From Xylona heveae TC161 (taxonomy: Eukaryota > Ascomycota > Xylonomycetes > Xylonales > Xylonaceae), in the NCBI RefSeq assembly GCF_001619985.1, contig NW_017264195.1:372001-436000 (forward strand): a stretch of 64,000 nucleotides of DNA, read 5' to 3'. The notes under the pieces are model-generated. The model had not been told where the DNA came from. It saw only the letters and a list, made by a program, of their open reading frames with translations, and did not search any database. Numbering within the stretch: position 1 is the stretch's first letter; every line of letters starts with the position of its first letter. This document shows positions 34,565 to 46,828 of this stretch, one piece after another. Position numbers and translations under genes: made by a program.

Positions 34565-35888
34565 TATTGCCTGAGTGACCAAGTGCTACTTGTATTGGAC
34601 TATGCGAGGTGTGAGTTGTGAACTCCAATTTGACCTTGACCGTGCGAAGATGCGACTGAAGGTGATGATTATCCAACGCAGAGCATTCAGAAATATCAGC
34701 ACTATAGCATTGTTCTGCCGATATTGCTTTGCAATAAGTGAATGAGACACAAGGTGACTGTGAGAGAGAAACGCTGAAGATTGCACGAGACTCGAGCTTC
34801 CGTGGGGGGCGTCACAAGCAGTTTAAAAAGAGGGCGCCGTTGGTACTGAAATAGCTCGGCCACAAGTAGATGACGAGAGCTCCTGTACTGGTGCTAGTAT
34901 TAACGGTACAGATTCACTAGATGGAACATGCGCTTGGGCGATAGAGAGGAACTGCAGATGAGCCTAGATGTGTGGCACTGCAGGTTGAACGGTGGAGGGA
35001 GAAACGATAGGAACGGGTGGTTGACAAATTTCAAGGTGAGATAAGCACAACGCAGAGTCAGTTCAGTTAATTTGGAATCGAAAAGAGCAGGGGACTAGTC
35101 TATCATTGGAAATTTCACCATCATTTGAGTGAATGATAAGAAAGATGGCGAGGGCGGTCAAGATGGGTCATGAGGTCACCAATATCTTGTCATGTCTGTA
35201 AATTTGGGGAAGACTCCAGCGATTATACCAAGGTAAGGAATGCGGGAAACGTCTTCATTACGAATCCTCCAAGAGGGCATTTAGTTCTAGGAGCAATTCC
35301 ACCCCGATGAACCCTTTTGACTTTCCCGCGACTGAGAGGTAAGTTTTGTCTGACGCAATCATGGTTTAACTACAACGGGGATAAAATTTGGAATCTACCT
35401 TGATAAAGTTTCTGCATCAAGTCTGGTAAATAGAGCATAGCCACCCTAAAGAAAGGCTTGATGATAGACCGTCGACGGGAGATCGGCACGGCCAGGACAT
35501 CACAGGGCTTCGCTTTTGCATCATCTCTAAGGGCTTTTTCTCTCCCCGCTCCGTCAGTCATTGGTGCGGCCTCTTCCCCGGACTTAAATGGGGGAACTTA
35601 AATTCCCCTCGTTGGCCCCCTCGCCCCTCTTTCCCCAGCTTTTCGCTTAGTCATCTATCGGGAAATCTACGGTAGACGGATATACACAATGACGTTACTC
35701 GGCAAATGCCGGTGAATCGGCGACAGGGTCTCTCAAGCCAAAAAAGTATCATAGGTGTAAACAACAAAGCTCACTGTTCTTGTGTGGAACGTTCTTCTAC
35801 CCATATCAAGTGAATTTTATCCTTATCAATTACAATTCGACATCTGAAAGCGGAATTACAAGTCCACAAATCTCACATTGATGCCAAT
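34565..35888. other. Divergent promoter, PY-motif protein (-) / DOC1 (+)
   Basis: 1.3 kb without a gene. Ordinary mixed sequence with a C/T-rich stretch before DOC1 (35580-35640). Nothing specific seen. Confidence 0.5.
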
Positions 35889-37245
35889 ATGGACAGCCAA
35901 ATGGTCGACCACGACGCGATAGTCTCGGCGGCCATGGACGACGATCGTGTAATAGGTGACGGCGAAGAGCTCGAGGAAGAAGAAATGGAAGACATGGATG
36001 ATGCAGAAGAAGAGGAGGAGGAGGAGGAGGAAGAAGAAGACGAGGAAGATGACGATAGCCCAGAAACAGGTATTTTATTTAGTTTTCCCATCTCGCCTTC
36101 TCTTTCCTCTTTTCTCCGCACTTCAATTCCCTCCCGGCTCCTCTCTCTCTCAAACTAACCAATTAATCTTTTCTTCTCTCAACCAAACAGAAAAATCACA
36201 TCCTCTTCCTCTCACCGGTCTCAAAGAAATCTCCTCTCTCGCGAGCTGGACCGTCTCAAGCTGCAAACCAGGCTGCGGCGTCGGGGCACTACGCTCCCCC
36301 TCGACATCAGACTTCTGGCAATCGGACGGTCCCCAACCGCATCTGGTCAACATTCATTTCTTCAAGCTCGTCTGCATTGCGCACATTCGCATCTATCTCG
36401 ACTTTGACGCCGACGAGTCCTACACGCCCACCAAGATGCAATTGCTTGCGGGCACCGGACCCCACGATTTGCAGGAGTTCATCCAGCTCAGCTTCGAGCA
36501 GCCCCGAGGATGGATCGATGTCGATTTAACCGGTGTTGGCGGTAGAGACTCTACCGCCGGAGGAACAGGACGACACCAGCCTCCTCCAGCTGCACCGGTC
36601 ACGGATCCAGCGACGGGCGCGACAGAAGACGCATCTGCTGCCGCCGCCGCCCGGCTCGGCGCCGATGGCAACGTTTTGCGCGCTTTCCTCTTACAATTAC
36701 GCATCACCGAGAACCATCAAAACGGCAAAGACACCCATCTGCGCGGCCTACAGATTTTTGCGCGCGATCATAGCACCGACACGGTGCACGACTTGGAATT
36801 AGATAACCAGGTCCATGCCAGTGGTCATCGTAGTGCCCGCCGTCGTGTTCGTCGTGGTAGTCAAGGAATTAATTCAAGCGATTCCGGCGAGGTCACCTCT
36901 GGCGATGAGAACGACAATGACGACGATGAGAATGCAAGCAATGCCACGAGCGACACCAGCGGTAGCCCTGTCAAAACGCCCGACTGGACAAAACCTCCTC
37001 TCCGAAAGAATATGCATCGCAGCGGCAGCGGCAGCGGCGGTGGCGGTGGCGGTGGAAGCACAAGTCGATTCAAAGAAGAAGATATGAACGATTTTGATGA
37101 CGATGATGATGCCCAGGGCGGTGCTCCTGGCTCTGGTCCAGCTTCCGTTCCAAGAGCCCGCAGACAAAGACACAGACCTTTACCCCTGCCCTTGACAGCG
37201 GGGTTGGAAGAGCCCGAGTGGATGCGGGAGCCGGAGTTGCGGTGA
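35889..37245 (+). CDS. DOC1: APC10/DOC1 subunit of the anaphase-promoting complex
   Basis: Exons 35889-36069 and 36191-37245 (121-nt intron) give 411 residues. The N-terminus is extremely acidic (a Glu/Asp run at residues about 23-58). The DOC domain begins after the junction: LKEISSLASWTVSSCKPGCGV, LRSPSTSDFWQSDGPQPHLV, FKLVCIAHIRIYLDFDADESYTPTKM and LLQLRITENHQNGKDTHLRGLQIF are its canonical blocks. A roughly 45-residue Pro/Ala-rich insert (GGTGRHQPPPAAP...) splits the domain between strands. APC10 binds substrate D-boxes together with the coactivator and promotes processive ubiquitination by the APC/C. The C-terminal part (residues about 290-411) is disordered, with Gly- and Asp-rich runs, and is longer than in yeast Doc1. 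The family C-terminal Ile-Arg is absent; the chain ends ...PELR. Confidence 0.93.
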
Positions 37246-37960
37246 TTTTCTTTTCCCTTTTTCTTTTTCTTTTTCTTTTCCTTTTCATCATTTTAAATAT
37301 CAAGAAAAAAAGAAAGGAGGAAAGAAAAAAGACGCCCCCTTGTTTGAGAAAAAGAGGGCGCGGGCGTGGTCGCGGGCGTTGAGGCTCTTCTGTTTCATAA
37401 GATTTTCCCCCTCTTTTCCAGGGTTACCATACTTCTTCGGCGCAACATAAGGGGCATAGAACTATGGCATGTGGGATGGAGTTCCTAGTGGCTTTATTAT
37501 TTTGATATGGGATTTTCTTCTTCTTTTCAGAGTACAAAGGTAGACTATATGACTACGGAGCAAGGTAGCCTTTACAACTAATGAGTAAGGTAGACTTATA
37601 AGACAATGGCTTTACATCAAGAATGGTCAATGTCAATGATATTATTCCCCTGGTAATCTGGTAATATGCATATATATATAAAAGTAAAAAGTAAAAGTAA
37701 AAAGGAAACGACGCCAGCCGAGGCATTTGATTTTATAAAAAAAAAAACCAAAATGACAGTCGAAATCATCTACAGCAGATTTTTTCCCTTCAAATCGTTA
37801 AAAGAAAAAGAAAAAGGGAAACGGGACTGGACTACAAGGTCAAGTCAAGTCAAGTCACGGCTCTATCTTTGTCTGTTTGCTTTTTGTTTCCCGTGGCGAG
37901 AATGGGTTGGGGGAGAAGAATGGTTTAGGAGAAGAATTGGACAAGAGAAAAGGACAGCAG
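37246..37960. other. Convergent 3' region of DOC1 and LEU2
   Basis: 715 bases: T/C-rich run just after DOC1 (37248-37290), an A/G-rich run (37300-37335), TA repeats (37666-37682) and A-rich stretches (37683-37720, 37736-37750). A GACTACGGAGCAAGG copy of the recurring motif lies at about 37551. No gene. Confidence 0.55.
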
Positions 37961-39619
37961 TTACTTGCGCTCGGCCAAGACCTTGGCCAGCTCCTTGGCA
38001 ACAGCATCGCCGACTTGGCTGGTGGTAGCGGAGCCGCCAATGTCGCCTGTGCACACACCGCTGTCGAGGGAGCGGCGGACGGCCTCTTCGACGGCCTTGG
38101 CCTCGGCGGGCAAGTTCAGAGAGTACTGCAGGAGCATGGCCACAGAGAGGATAGCCGCAACGGGGTTGACGATGCCCTTGCCGGAGATGTCGGGCGCGGA
38201 ACCTGTTATCGATGAATTAGCCAGGCGAATGGGGGATTGGGGGGAGGAGAAAATGACGGAATGGAGAAAATTCAAGAATGAAGATAAGACGTACCGTGAA
38301 TAGGCTCGTAAATGCCATTGACCTTGGTCTTACCGTCGGGAACGCCGCTCAAGCTGGCGCTAGGCAAGAGACCCAAGCTGCCGGGAATGACACTGGCCTC
38401 GTCACTGATAATGTCGCCAAAGAGGTTGCTGGTGACGATGATGCCGTTGAGTGCGCGCGGGTTCTTGACCATGATCATCGCAGCCGAGTCGATGAGCTGG
38501 TGGCCGACCTTGAGTTGGGGGAACTCCTTGGCCATGATCTCGGACACGACCTTGCGCCACAGCCGCGATGTCGCGAGCACGTTGGCCTTGTCCAAGCTCC
38601 ACACGGGCAGCGGCGGGTCGTGCTGCAGCGCCAAGTGGCCGGCAAGACGGGTGATGCGCTCAATCTCAGCGCGCGAGTAAGGCTCCGTGTCGTACGCATG
38701 GCCACTGCCGTCATCCTCCTTGCGCTCGCCAAAGTAGATGCCGCCCGTCAGCTCACGAATAATGTTGAAGTCGACGCCACGGCAGACTTCGGCCTTGAGC
38801 GGCGATCTCTCGACAAGCTTATCCGACGCAAAGTTGCAGGGACGCAGGTTGCCAAAGGCCTTCATCTCCTTGCGGAGCTTGAGCAAACCTTGCTCAGGGC
38901 GGACAGCGCCAGTGCCCCATTTCTACAATGAGAGACGTGAATTAGTATGTGGCTTCATTGGCTTGTGCATCTCATATCATCGGTTTGGCTATGGTCCAAG
39001 AAGATATTTTTGGATAGGAAAATGTTGAGACAGGTTAGACGTACAGGACCGCCAATGGCACCAAGAATGACGGCATCAGCGTTCTTTGCGGCCTCGAGAG
39101 CCTCATCGGTCAGAGGGGAGCCAGTAGCATCGATGGAAGCCTATTGAAGTCGTTTGTGTCAGCTATAAATATGCGCGTTTTCCCATCGTGCGGGGTATAA
39201 AAGGGAATACGCACGCCGCCGAGCAACTGCTCCTGGAAATTGAACTGAATATTCGGCCGCTCCTTTTCAATAACTCGCAAAACCTATAGGAACAGAAATA
39301 CCCATTAGCTTATTCGAGCAATACCTGGTGGTTGCTGGTTTGTTTGTGTGCTTTTTAAATCACGGGCAGTTGTCAAACAAGTCTCCGCTCGAGCTTCAAG
39401 CAGGCTCATAGACGGCAGTCTTGAAATGTAAACTTCCAGTAGGGTGACTGGACCGATTACGCCGGTTTAGTGCTCACCTTGAGAGCTTCCGTGGTAACCT
39501 AAGAACGCAAGTCCGTTAGCTAAAAAGTCTCCTGGACAGATGCACAGATATGAAGAAGAGGAGCTCACTTCGGGACCGCAGTGGTCGCCAGCGAAAACGA
39601 CAATATTATATGGAGACAT
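37961..39619 (-). CDS. LEU2: 3-isopropylmalate dehydrogenase
   Basis: Minus-strand exons 39569-39619, 39478-39498, 39215-39283, 39045-39140, 38295-38922 and 37961-38202 give 368 residues, close to the usual 364. The chain starts [17 protein letters not shown], continues VTTEALK (the entire 21-nt exon 2) and [14 protein letters not shown]. The catalytic and binding blocks [96 protein letters not shown] and [19 protein letters not shown] are intact. The enzyme oxidatively decarboxylates 3-isopropylmalate with NAD+ in leucine biosynthesis. Two introns cluster before residue 25. No mitochondrial presequence is visible, so it is probably cytosolic. Confidence 0.98.
39478..39498 (-). other. LEU2: 21-nt micro-exon of LEU2
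   Basis: Seven codons (VTTEALK) flanked by AG and GTGAGC on the minus strand, in phase 0 on both sides. The residues are conserved in the family, so the exon cannot be skipped without loss of the first helix. Confidence 0.88.
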
Positions 39620-40597
39620 GTTTGTGATCAAATGGTAATTTGTTGGGTATCAAATGTATCTTGAACAAAGGGGTATTCAGACGTCTAAATCACTTTTGAG
39701 CGTTGCAATTGTTGGATCAAAAGCAATTGGAAATCATGACACCAAAGTGGGATGCGTCCGACGTCGGAGGGGTAGCATGTTTGTCCGGTTTGCTTGCGGC
39801 GATCGGCGGAACCGGAGGACGGAGGACGGCACTGACGGAGGTTTTTGAGTTGGCGAGCCTCAGCTAAGCCAGCTAATCCCCAGATCAGGAAGGTCGATAA
39901 CAACGTCAGTCATCTTCAATGTGATTTTTGATCATCCATTCGCTTCATTTAAATCCTTGCCATGAGTATATTCACATGCCAATGAGATTTCTAGGAACTC
40001 CGCCGACTTGTGATGCAATGGGAATGTACGTGGCGGTTGGTTGACGAGCGGCATCAGGGGGTTCTACTTGGAGTAACGAACAATCTACCATGTTTCTCAA
40101 ATCGACTCAATTTGAACATACCATGCCTTTTTTCTTCAATATCAAGTAACTGTTGCATTTTATCAAAGAATGTTAATTGTGGTTGCAACGTGGATGAACA
40201 ATTTACGGTACTTGCAGATGATTCACATGCTGTTTTACCCATCTCCTTACGTGCACACGCATACTGTTCTCGTCATCTCGTAAAGCTATTTTGATATTAT
40301 CCTATCCGAGGCCTCATATTATCTGCAGTGGGAAGCATGGCCGATACCCCCGCCGGGTATCCAGAGAAATAAAAAGAAGAAAGAGATCAGAGACAGCAAC
40401 GAAAAGGGGGGTCTGGAAAACAAGGGCATAAGTTTGTAACTACTAAGTCAAATGAGGGCTCTATCTAAGCAGCACCTTTTCCGAATATTTCACACATCCA
40501 AACCGCTTACGTCAATCATCCAATTGACACGCGTCATCATAAGTCGAAAAAAAAGTTGATAATAATATCTTTCAAATGGCCTCGATGAACCTCAAGT
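39620..40597. other. LEU2 promoter and 3' flank of the RGS gene
   Basis: About 980 bases without a gene. A CGG-rich block (39785-39840) lies 170-220 bases upstream of LEU2. I looked there for a LeuB/Leu3-type CCG-N4-CGG site and found only near matches with other spacings. The remainder is AT-rich. Confidence 0.5.
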
Positions 40598-42589
40598 TCA
40601 CGCCATCTTGAGCCAACGCATCAGACTCGTTGAAGAACGCGAGGAGCCAGAGCCCTGGGTGCTGGCCATGCTGGCAGTCTCCTGAGCATCAACAAAGCTA
40701 GTGGGTTGTCAGTAAAAAAAAAAAATATCCCTCAAGTGATTTTGAAACGTTACTACTCACCGGATCCAGGTATTCGTGAAGACCATGTACTTTACCGACG
40801 CCTCGGCGCGATCAAAAGCATGCTCATCAAATCCATCGGGAATTTCCCAGCTACCACCATTTGAATCGAGCGAAGCAATTGTGATGAGCTCCTCATTATC
40901 AGAGTGGATGCTGTTGGCGTTCTTGGGTTGAGTCCAGCTCAACGGGACGGCATCATCAGCAAACGGTGCAACGACAGCCTTTGGAGCTGGAATGTTGGAC
41001 GAGTGGAACATGCGCTGCAAATCGGCGTAGATTTTGCTTTCAATGTTGACGGGGAACTCGGAGGTCTTCATGCAGACGTTGTGATAAAAGATCTTGACAC
41101 CTTCGGCATACATCTTGCGTCGGTTCTCCACGGAAATAGCGCCATCGCTCAGCAGCTGAAGGTAGTTGCGTCTCCAATCTCGAACCTGGGTTAAAAAGAC
41201 AATGTTCTCTCCAGTGAACTCCTTGGTCGCGGCGAACTTGAACAGACCAGCAGCGTTGGTGTCAAGGGTCTTCTCCAGAGCCTGCATGCCATAAATATCG
41301 TGACGGCGCTTGCGTTCGCTGCTGGTGGCAGAAGGCGAAACGGAGATATTGACGGATTGCTTGGTAGAAGCGCAGTCAATAGACTCGACATCGGATCGGT
41401 CCTTCTCCCATCCGTCAAAGGCAGACTGAGCAGAGTGGCGACGATCTTTGGTCCGATACGCTTCCCAAAGAGGGAAGAAGATGGTCAAGAACTCAAGTCC
41501 CATGAGACCCGGAGCAAACCTAGTGAAAAGAAAAGAAAATAAGCGGAGAAATTCGAGTTTTTAACTGGCAAGGTCACATACCACATAGGAGCAGGCCACC
41601 AGAGGTCGACGTTGGCGAACTTGTCAGAGTAAATGGCAGCAATCCAGAGAGGCGTTCCAGGCAAACTATAAGGCATTAAAATCAAAGAACAGTCTCATAC
41701 GATACTTGATTGTGTCCATTTACCTGAGAATAATTGAGAGCTTAGTCTGCAAAGACCAGTGGTAAACATCGCGAATATTCCGAATCTTGAACAGAACATA
41801 GGGACCAATGCCATATGTCCAGACGAACTGCCAGACGATCGAAGGCAACCTAGGAACCGAATTAATCGCCCCTCTTCCGGCATCTGAACTGGATCAATCT
41901 GAACCTACCATTCCCAGCCCTTGCGGCACTTTGCAGGATTCACATCGGCAGAGAACGCACCATAAGAACCATGAAACTTGCGAGAACCAAAGAAGAGGAA
42001 GGAAGTCACAACGACCTGGAGGGTTATCAGCATCACAGCACAGTATCATCTTCGAAAGCACCATCTCCACTAGGAAAATCCAACGTACCTGAACACAAGC
42101 GCCAATGGCAATGCCCGAGTACATGCGGTGCAAGAAAGTCATTGCATTCCACTTCTTGCGCAAGCTGCGAATGCTATAGATGGACCTCGCGTCGTCATGC
42201 GCCGAAAGGTCGCGCGGCTGCCACGAGAGGCGCTTCTGCTGGAGGCTCAAGCTGAGGAGTTGCATGTTCTGGGCCTGGAACAAGGCGAAGCCGAGAGGAA
42301 GGTAGATGCCCATGATCCAGAATTCGAGTCCGCAGGGAAAGGCGCCATTGAGCGGATAGACGAGCAGATCGAGCAACAGGTAGACGTGAAGAGTAACAAG
42401 CGCCGAAGCAACGAGGGTCATGTCGCGCATGCGAATAAACGGTAGCTTGCGGAAATGAAGCAAAGTGATCAGACCGGCGGCGAAGAGCAAGGTCCAGACG
42501 ATACAGACGGTAATGTAGACGGCTCCGATGGCATCGAGATTTGGGGGGCCCCAATTGTGGCCGGAGCGGCGGAAGAGAGCGACGGCCAT
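40598..42589 (-). CDS. Seven-transmembrane protein with C-terminal RGS domain
   Basis: Minus-strand exons 42089-42589, 41909-42015, 41724-41849, 41582-41665, 40761-41519 and 40598-40697 give 558 residues. Junctions rebuild GACVQVVVTSFLFF, KGWEWLPSIVWQFVWTYGIG, LSIILSLPGTPLWIAAIY, PAPMWFAPGLMGLEFLTIFF and NTWIRFVDAQE. About seven hydrophobic spans occupy residues 20-310. The RGS domain follows: ALEKTLDTNAAGLFKFAATK, ENIVFLTQVRDWRRNYL, EGVKIFYHNVCMKTSEFPVNI and SKIYADLQRMF. RGS domains speed GTP hydrolysis by G-alpha subunits. The 7TM-RGS layout corresponds to fungal GprK or Rgs7-type proteins, which sense an unknown ligand and damp G-protein signalling at the plasma membrane. The gene is preceded by an unusually long, repeat-rich upstream region. 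Confidence 0.9.
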
Positions 42590-42839
42590 GATGAAGTTGG
42601 GATTATTCCTTCTGTTGTTGCGTGTGTCGAAGGACGAAAAGTTCCAGGAATATCGCAGCTCAAGAGGGACAAGTTTGGTTTACTCTCACTTTCCCTCCCA
42701 CAGCAAATTCGACCTTTCTCCACCAAAACTCGCTGGCGGATGATGATCGTCTAGACAACGCCAGCAGCCAAGGGAAGGTGTTTCCCTCGACAGACAAAGC
42801 TGGTGGTGCGGTTACAAATTCCCTACTGCCTCTTCCCGT

Positions 42840-43340
42840 CTACTTTTGGCGCAGCAAACCGAAAAGAGAAAGGCACTGGGAAAGAGTATGTTCGGATTGG
42901 ATCAAGGAGAGACTGATGGAATGAGGAACAGGTGGACGAAAAAAACGTGATGACAATGATTGAAGAGAAGGATTTCAATGTGGGGGATGATCCACGCGTG
43001 GGAAGGGGTGGAATGCGGAGAAGGGAGTGAGTGTGAGAGTGGAGACTGAGAGAGTGTGTGCGTGGGAATGGGAGAAGGAGGAAAGAGGAAGAGTAGAGGA
43101 AGAAGGAATAAAATTGGGAAAAAGGAAAAGAGAGCGAGGCGGTGAAAAGCCTAAATGAGGCAAGAGCAGAAGAAGAAGACGACAGGGGAAAAGGAAGCAG
43201 GATGAGTTGGTCAACGAGTGCTAGAGCGTGGTGATTATTGTCCCGTCTTTTCCTTTCGTTGCCCGGCAAAGTCGGTGTGAGGAAAGGGAGGAAAAGAAGA
43301 GGAGAGGAGAGGAGAGAGAAAGAGAGGAAGGGGAAAAGAA
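42840..43340 (+). repeat. Purine-rich (+) / pyrimidine-rich (-) strand-biased tract upstream of the 7TM-RGS gene
   Basis: About 500 bases dominated by G and A on the + strand (GGAGAAGGAGGAAAGAGGAAG-like segments). On the coding strand of the RGS gene this is a CT-rich tract 250-750 bases upstream of its start. CT-rich blocks commonly precede transcription starts in filamentous fungi, but this one is far longer than usual. Confidence 0.75.
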
Positions 43341-43805
43341 ATGACAATGACGAGAGTGATATGATGAGGGATGATGGCGGCCCCAGGAGGGTGGATGAAC
43401 GTGGAGCAGGGGCGTTGATGGATGGATGAGGCCAGGAAAGAGATCAGAGAGCTAGAGTAGAGTGTGTAAAAAAGAAAGACGTTGAAAAGAGCAAGGACCC
43501 CCCGTTCGACAAGCCTACGTCCTGCGCCGCTCTCTTACTTTCTCTCAAACTCTACTTTCGCGCTGCTCTCCAGCCTTTTTTCTGGGCCTGGTCCGTGTGA
43601 GAGAAGGGCGTGGGGCGTATGAGCGCGCGGAGAGGGAGAGAGTGCGTGGTGTGAGAGCAGGGGGGGAAGAGAGACGAAAAAGAGAGCAGATAGACAGTAG
43701 CTCTGTACCGTACAGTACAGAAAAAAAAGAGAGACGCTCGGGCACTACTACTCTTCTTTCTTTTTTGGCCTGGGGGCTGGTGCTGGGTCCTGCACTGCTG
43801 CTGCT

Positions 43806-43836
43806 GCTTGGTGCTTGGTGCTTGGTGCTTGGTGCT
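43806..43836 (+). repeat. (GGTGCTT)n heptamer repeat
   Basis: Four consecutive GGTGCTT-type units after a CTG triplet run. Confidence 0.85.
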
Positions 43837-43877
43837 GAGTGCTGGTTTAGGGTTTGTACGACCACATACAACAAGAA

Positions 43878-43900
43878 ACACACACACACACATACATACA
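43878..43900 (+). repeat. CA / CATA microsatellite
   Basis: About six CA units followed by two CATA units. Confidence 0.85.
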
Positions 43901-44044
43901 CCACCCCGGAGCTGACCGTGTGGTGTACGTGCGTCTTGTCCAATGTTCTGGATTGGATGGGGTTGGGGTTTTGGGGGAAGGAGGAGGAGGAGGAGTGCAA
44001 TTGAGGCGCGATTGTGCGTATGTGCGTAGGTGCGTAGGTGCGCC

Positions 44045-44098
44045 TGTATGTATTATGTATGTATGTATGGGGCGTATGGGCGTATGTATGTATGTAAG
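44045..44098 (+). repeat. (GTAT)n microsatellite, interrupted
   Basis: Runs of GTAT/TATG with GGGCGTATGGGC interruption. Confidence 0.8.
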
Positions 44099-44683
44099 TC
44101 AGTGGAGAAAAAAGAGAGGTAGGGGGGGCCTGGGGGGTTGTCGTAGTGTTCAGATTCTAGTTTGCATTGGTGGCAGGTGGTCTGAGTGTCTTGTCTTGAA
44201 AGTGTGCGAGGGTGTGCGTGTGCCTGGATCCTTAGGTACCGTAGATCCTGTATATCCTTGTCCTTGTCCTTGTCCTGGGCCTGTTTTGGAGCCTGGATCT
44301 TGGAGCTTTTTAGTCTTGGGGAAGGGATTGGGTCTTGTAGCCCTGTAGTCCTGTACTCTGTACGTTTCGAGCACCCTATTTTCTTTTCTTTCCTTTTTTC
44401 TTTCTTTGTATCTCTGGGTTCTGGGTGTTCTCAATGTACTGGATAAAAGTACGATGTATGACCCTTTTTTGGAGTCTTTCTCGTCTTTCTCTTCTCTCGC
44501 TCTGGGGTTTCCCGCTGTGCCGCTTTCGCGCTTGCTGCAGGGCCCAAAACTTGGGACGCGGATGGGGGATGTGTATGGGTGTGTGGGTGTGTAGGTGTGG
44601 GTGGGCTGGGGTGTGTGTGAGAGGGACCTGATGGCGTTATGTATGTGTAGGTACGGAGTAGGTAGGTATGTTTTAGTTTGGGG

Positions 44684-44707
44684 GAGTCAACGAGTCAACG
44701 AGTCAAC
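44684..44707 (+). repeat. (GAGTCAAC)3 octamer repeat
   Basis: Three perfect GAGTCAAC units, noncoding. Confidence 0.9.
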
Positions 44708-46806
44708 GAGAGCAATATTAGCTTGTGTATTATGCATCATGTATGTATGTACGATGTACGTCAGGTAGGTTAGGTAGGTTAGGTTTAGGTACGAGTATGT
44801 GTGAGCTCTGTTTCTGTCTGTCTGTACAAAGCTACTCCTGTATGTATAATGTACCTTGGGTATGTCTGGGATGTGGGCTATGGGGATGTGAGTCGTGGGC
44901 GGGTGTTTGACGCACTGCACTGCACCGCACAGCGCGGCGAAGGCGAAGGCGAGGGCGGCGGCAGCGTTGTCGTCGTCGTCGTGGGTGTCGTGGGTGTCGG
45001 TGTCGGCATACGGCACCAGCATTAGAGTATAGTAGCAATCAGCATTCAGTTTAGCGCGCAATTAGTTAGCACCTTAGTTAAGGTAAGTTAGGTGCCTTAG
45101 CCACGATAGCACCATTTTTTAGTATCTCGGGCCAATTTGCCATGTTGCCATGCGCTTTGGATCGAGGGATCCAGGTCCTACGGGTTGACGGTGTTTTGCT
45201 GCTCTGGGCGAACCTGAGAGTCGTGTCTTTCTGCGTTTACAATGTTTAGTGTTACGGTGTGTAGTCATGTACAGAGTGTCATTCGAAATAATCACGTCAA
45301 TTTCGTCGAGCATTGAAAGCGGACGTAAATGACATATAGGTACCTAGGCAAGGGTAAAATTGGAGACTGGGACTGGGTAAGGTACAGGTAGACGATACAG
45401 TAGCCCTGCTCCCACAGCGTCGTCGTCAGTGCCGAAGGCCATTTGGGATGGCAACATGGATGGATGGTGGCCTGTGGATCGATCGTCACTCTATCGCCTC
45501 GCCTCGCCTCGCCCCTGAGTCTCAATCGAGAGAAAAGAAAAACAAGTCCTCGGAGCAGATTTGCGTCGCAACGTCGGAACAAGAAGCGTAGAGTATCCGT
45601 ACGTAAGGTACGTAAGGTGAGGTAGTAAGAACAGGGAAAGGAAATGGGAAGTACCCGCTGGCCGCTGGCCGCCGGTCGCCCGACAAAGTCTAAACAGAAT
45701 GATCTTCGCTGGTCCTAGCTTTACCTAACCTAAGTTACCTACGAATACAGGCTAGTTAAGCCCCGGACGCTTGATAAGTGACTTAGTGGACGGAGGTACT
45801 GCTGTACAGAGTTACTCGTATCGTGCTGTCTACCGTAGTAATGCACCAGCCATACTTGAGCGGACGGATAAACAGTAAAGAGTGAAGTGGAGCTTGCTAA
45901 TTGAACTTGAATCAAACTCTTGGTGAGTTCAGCTGGTTTAGATTCAAAACTACAGTATCGTGGTTTGGAACTACAGTTCAATTAACTATAGCACTGCGGT
46001 TATGGCTCGATGATATTATAAGGTAGCTTAAGATACTGGATATCTTAGGTAGGTAGACTAAGCAAGCAAGCACATGCTGGCCAACATGCGCAGGGACAGC
46101 AACCGGACAGAAAGTAGGTAGGCAGCTTTACAATAACGAAATAAACGTTCAAATACTCGTGAGAATGGGGGCAAAAAGGAAGCTTGTTTGATCTCGTTGG
46201 CTCGTTGGCTCGTTGGTTCGTTGACGTGGATCGTTTTATGACCGGGGATCAGAAGGGCAAGGAGCGCTGATGTGTACTACGTACGGGCGTGGGATGTACG
46301 ATTACAGGATGGCAGTAGTCGGGGGCGGGTGAGTCTATCGGCAAAGCCATGTGGGATATGATTCTGACTTGCTGCACAGTAGCACTCCGTACTGCGACAT
46401 GGTATCATAGAACATGGGTTGTCTGTACAAGTATGGGCGTACCCTAGAAGAAAAAAAAAATATGATGGGTACCTGGGGGGGCAAAGGAAGTGTGTGGTGT
46501 CGAGGTGTCGAGCTGGGAGAATCGGCCGGGAAATTGAGATCAGAGTCGAGCCCACACGAAACTAAAAGCTGAAGTGGAGCCTCCCGTTTAGCCTCGGTGA
46601 TAATCCCGACCGGCTCGCGCGGCGGGAAAAAGGACCGGGGATGGCTGAGGTAGATCTCGAGTATGTGGGTCAGGGTATGTGTGTGTGTGCGGTAAGTATC
46701 AGGGGACGTGTACCTCGAGTACGGAGTACGGAGTACTCGTGTCGGTAGTGCAGCGCTTTTCTGTAGGTAAACTGCACAGCGATGGACAAAAAGCAATTCA
46801 GCGAGG

Positions 46807-46828
46807 AAAAAAAAAAAAAAAAAAAAAA
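46807..46828 (+). repeat. A22 homopolymer
   Basis: Uninterrupted run of 22 A. No LINE or SINE body precedes it, so it looks like a simple homopolymer. Confidence 0.9.

Noticed and set aside
39780-39840. LeuB/Leu3 binding site upstream of LEU2
   Set aside because: The CGG-rich block has CCG and CGG triplets, but none with the required four-base spacing in the right orientation.
43545-44000. Overlapping open frames of 110-160 codons on both strands
   Set aside because: They translate simple repeats and CT/GA tracts, with no conserved blocks and no plausible splice partners.
44765-44790. Telomere-like TTAGGT repeats
   Set aside because: Units are irregular TTAGGTAGG rather than TTAGGG, short, and inside a region flanked by ordinary genes.
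46807-46828. A22 run as the tail of a LINE/SINE insertion
   Set aside because: No reverse-transcriptase fragment, pol III promoter or target-site duplication was seen next to it.
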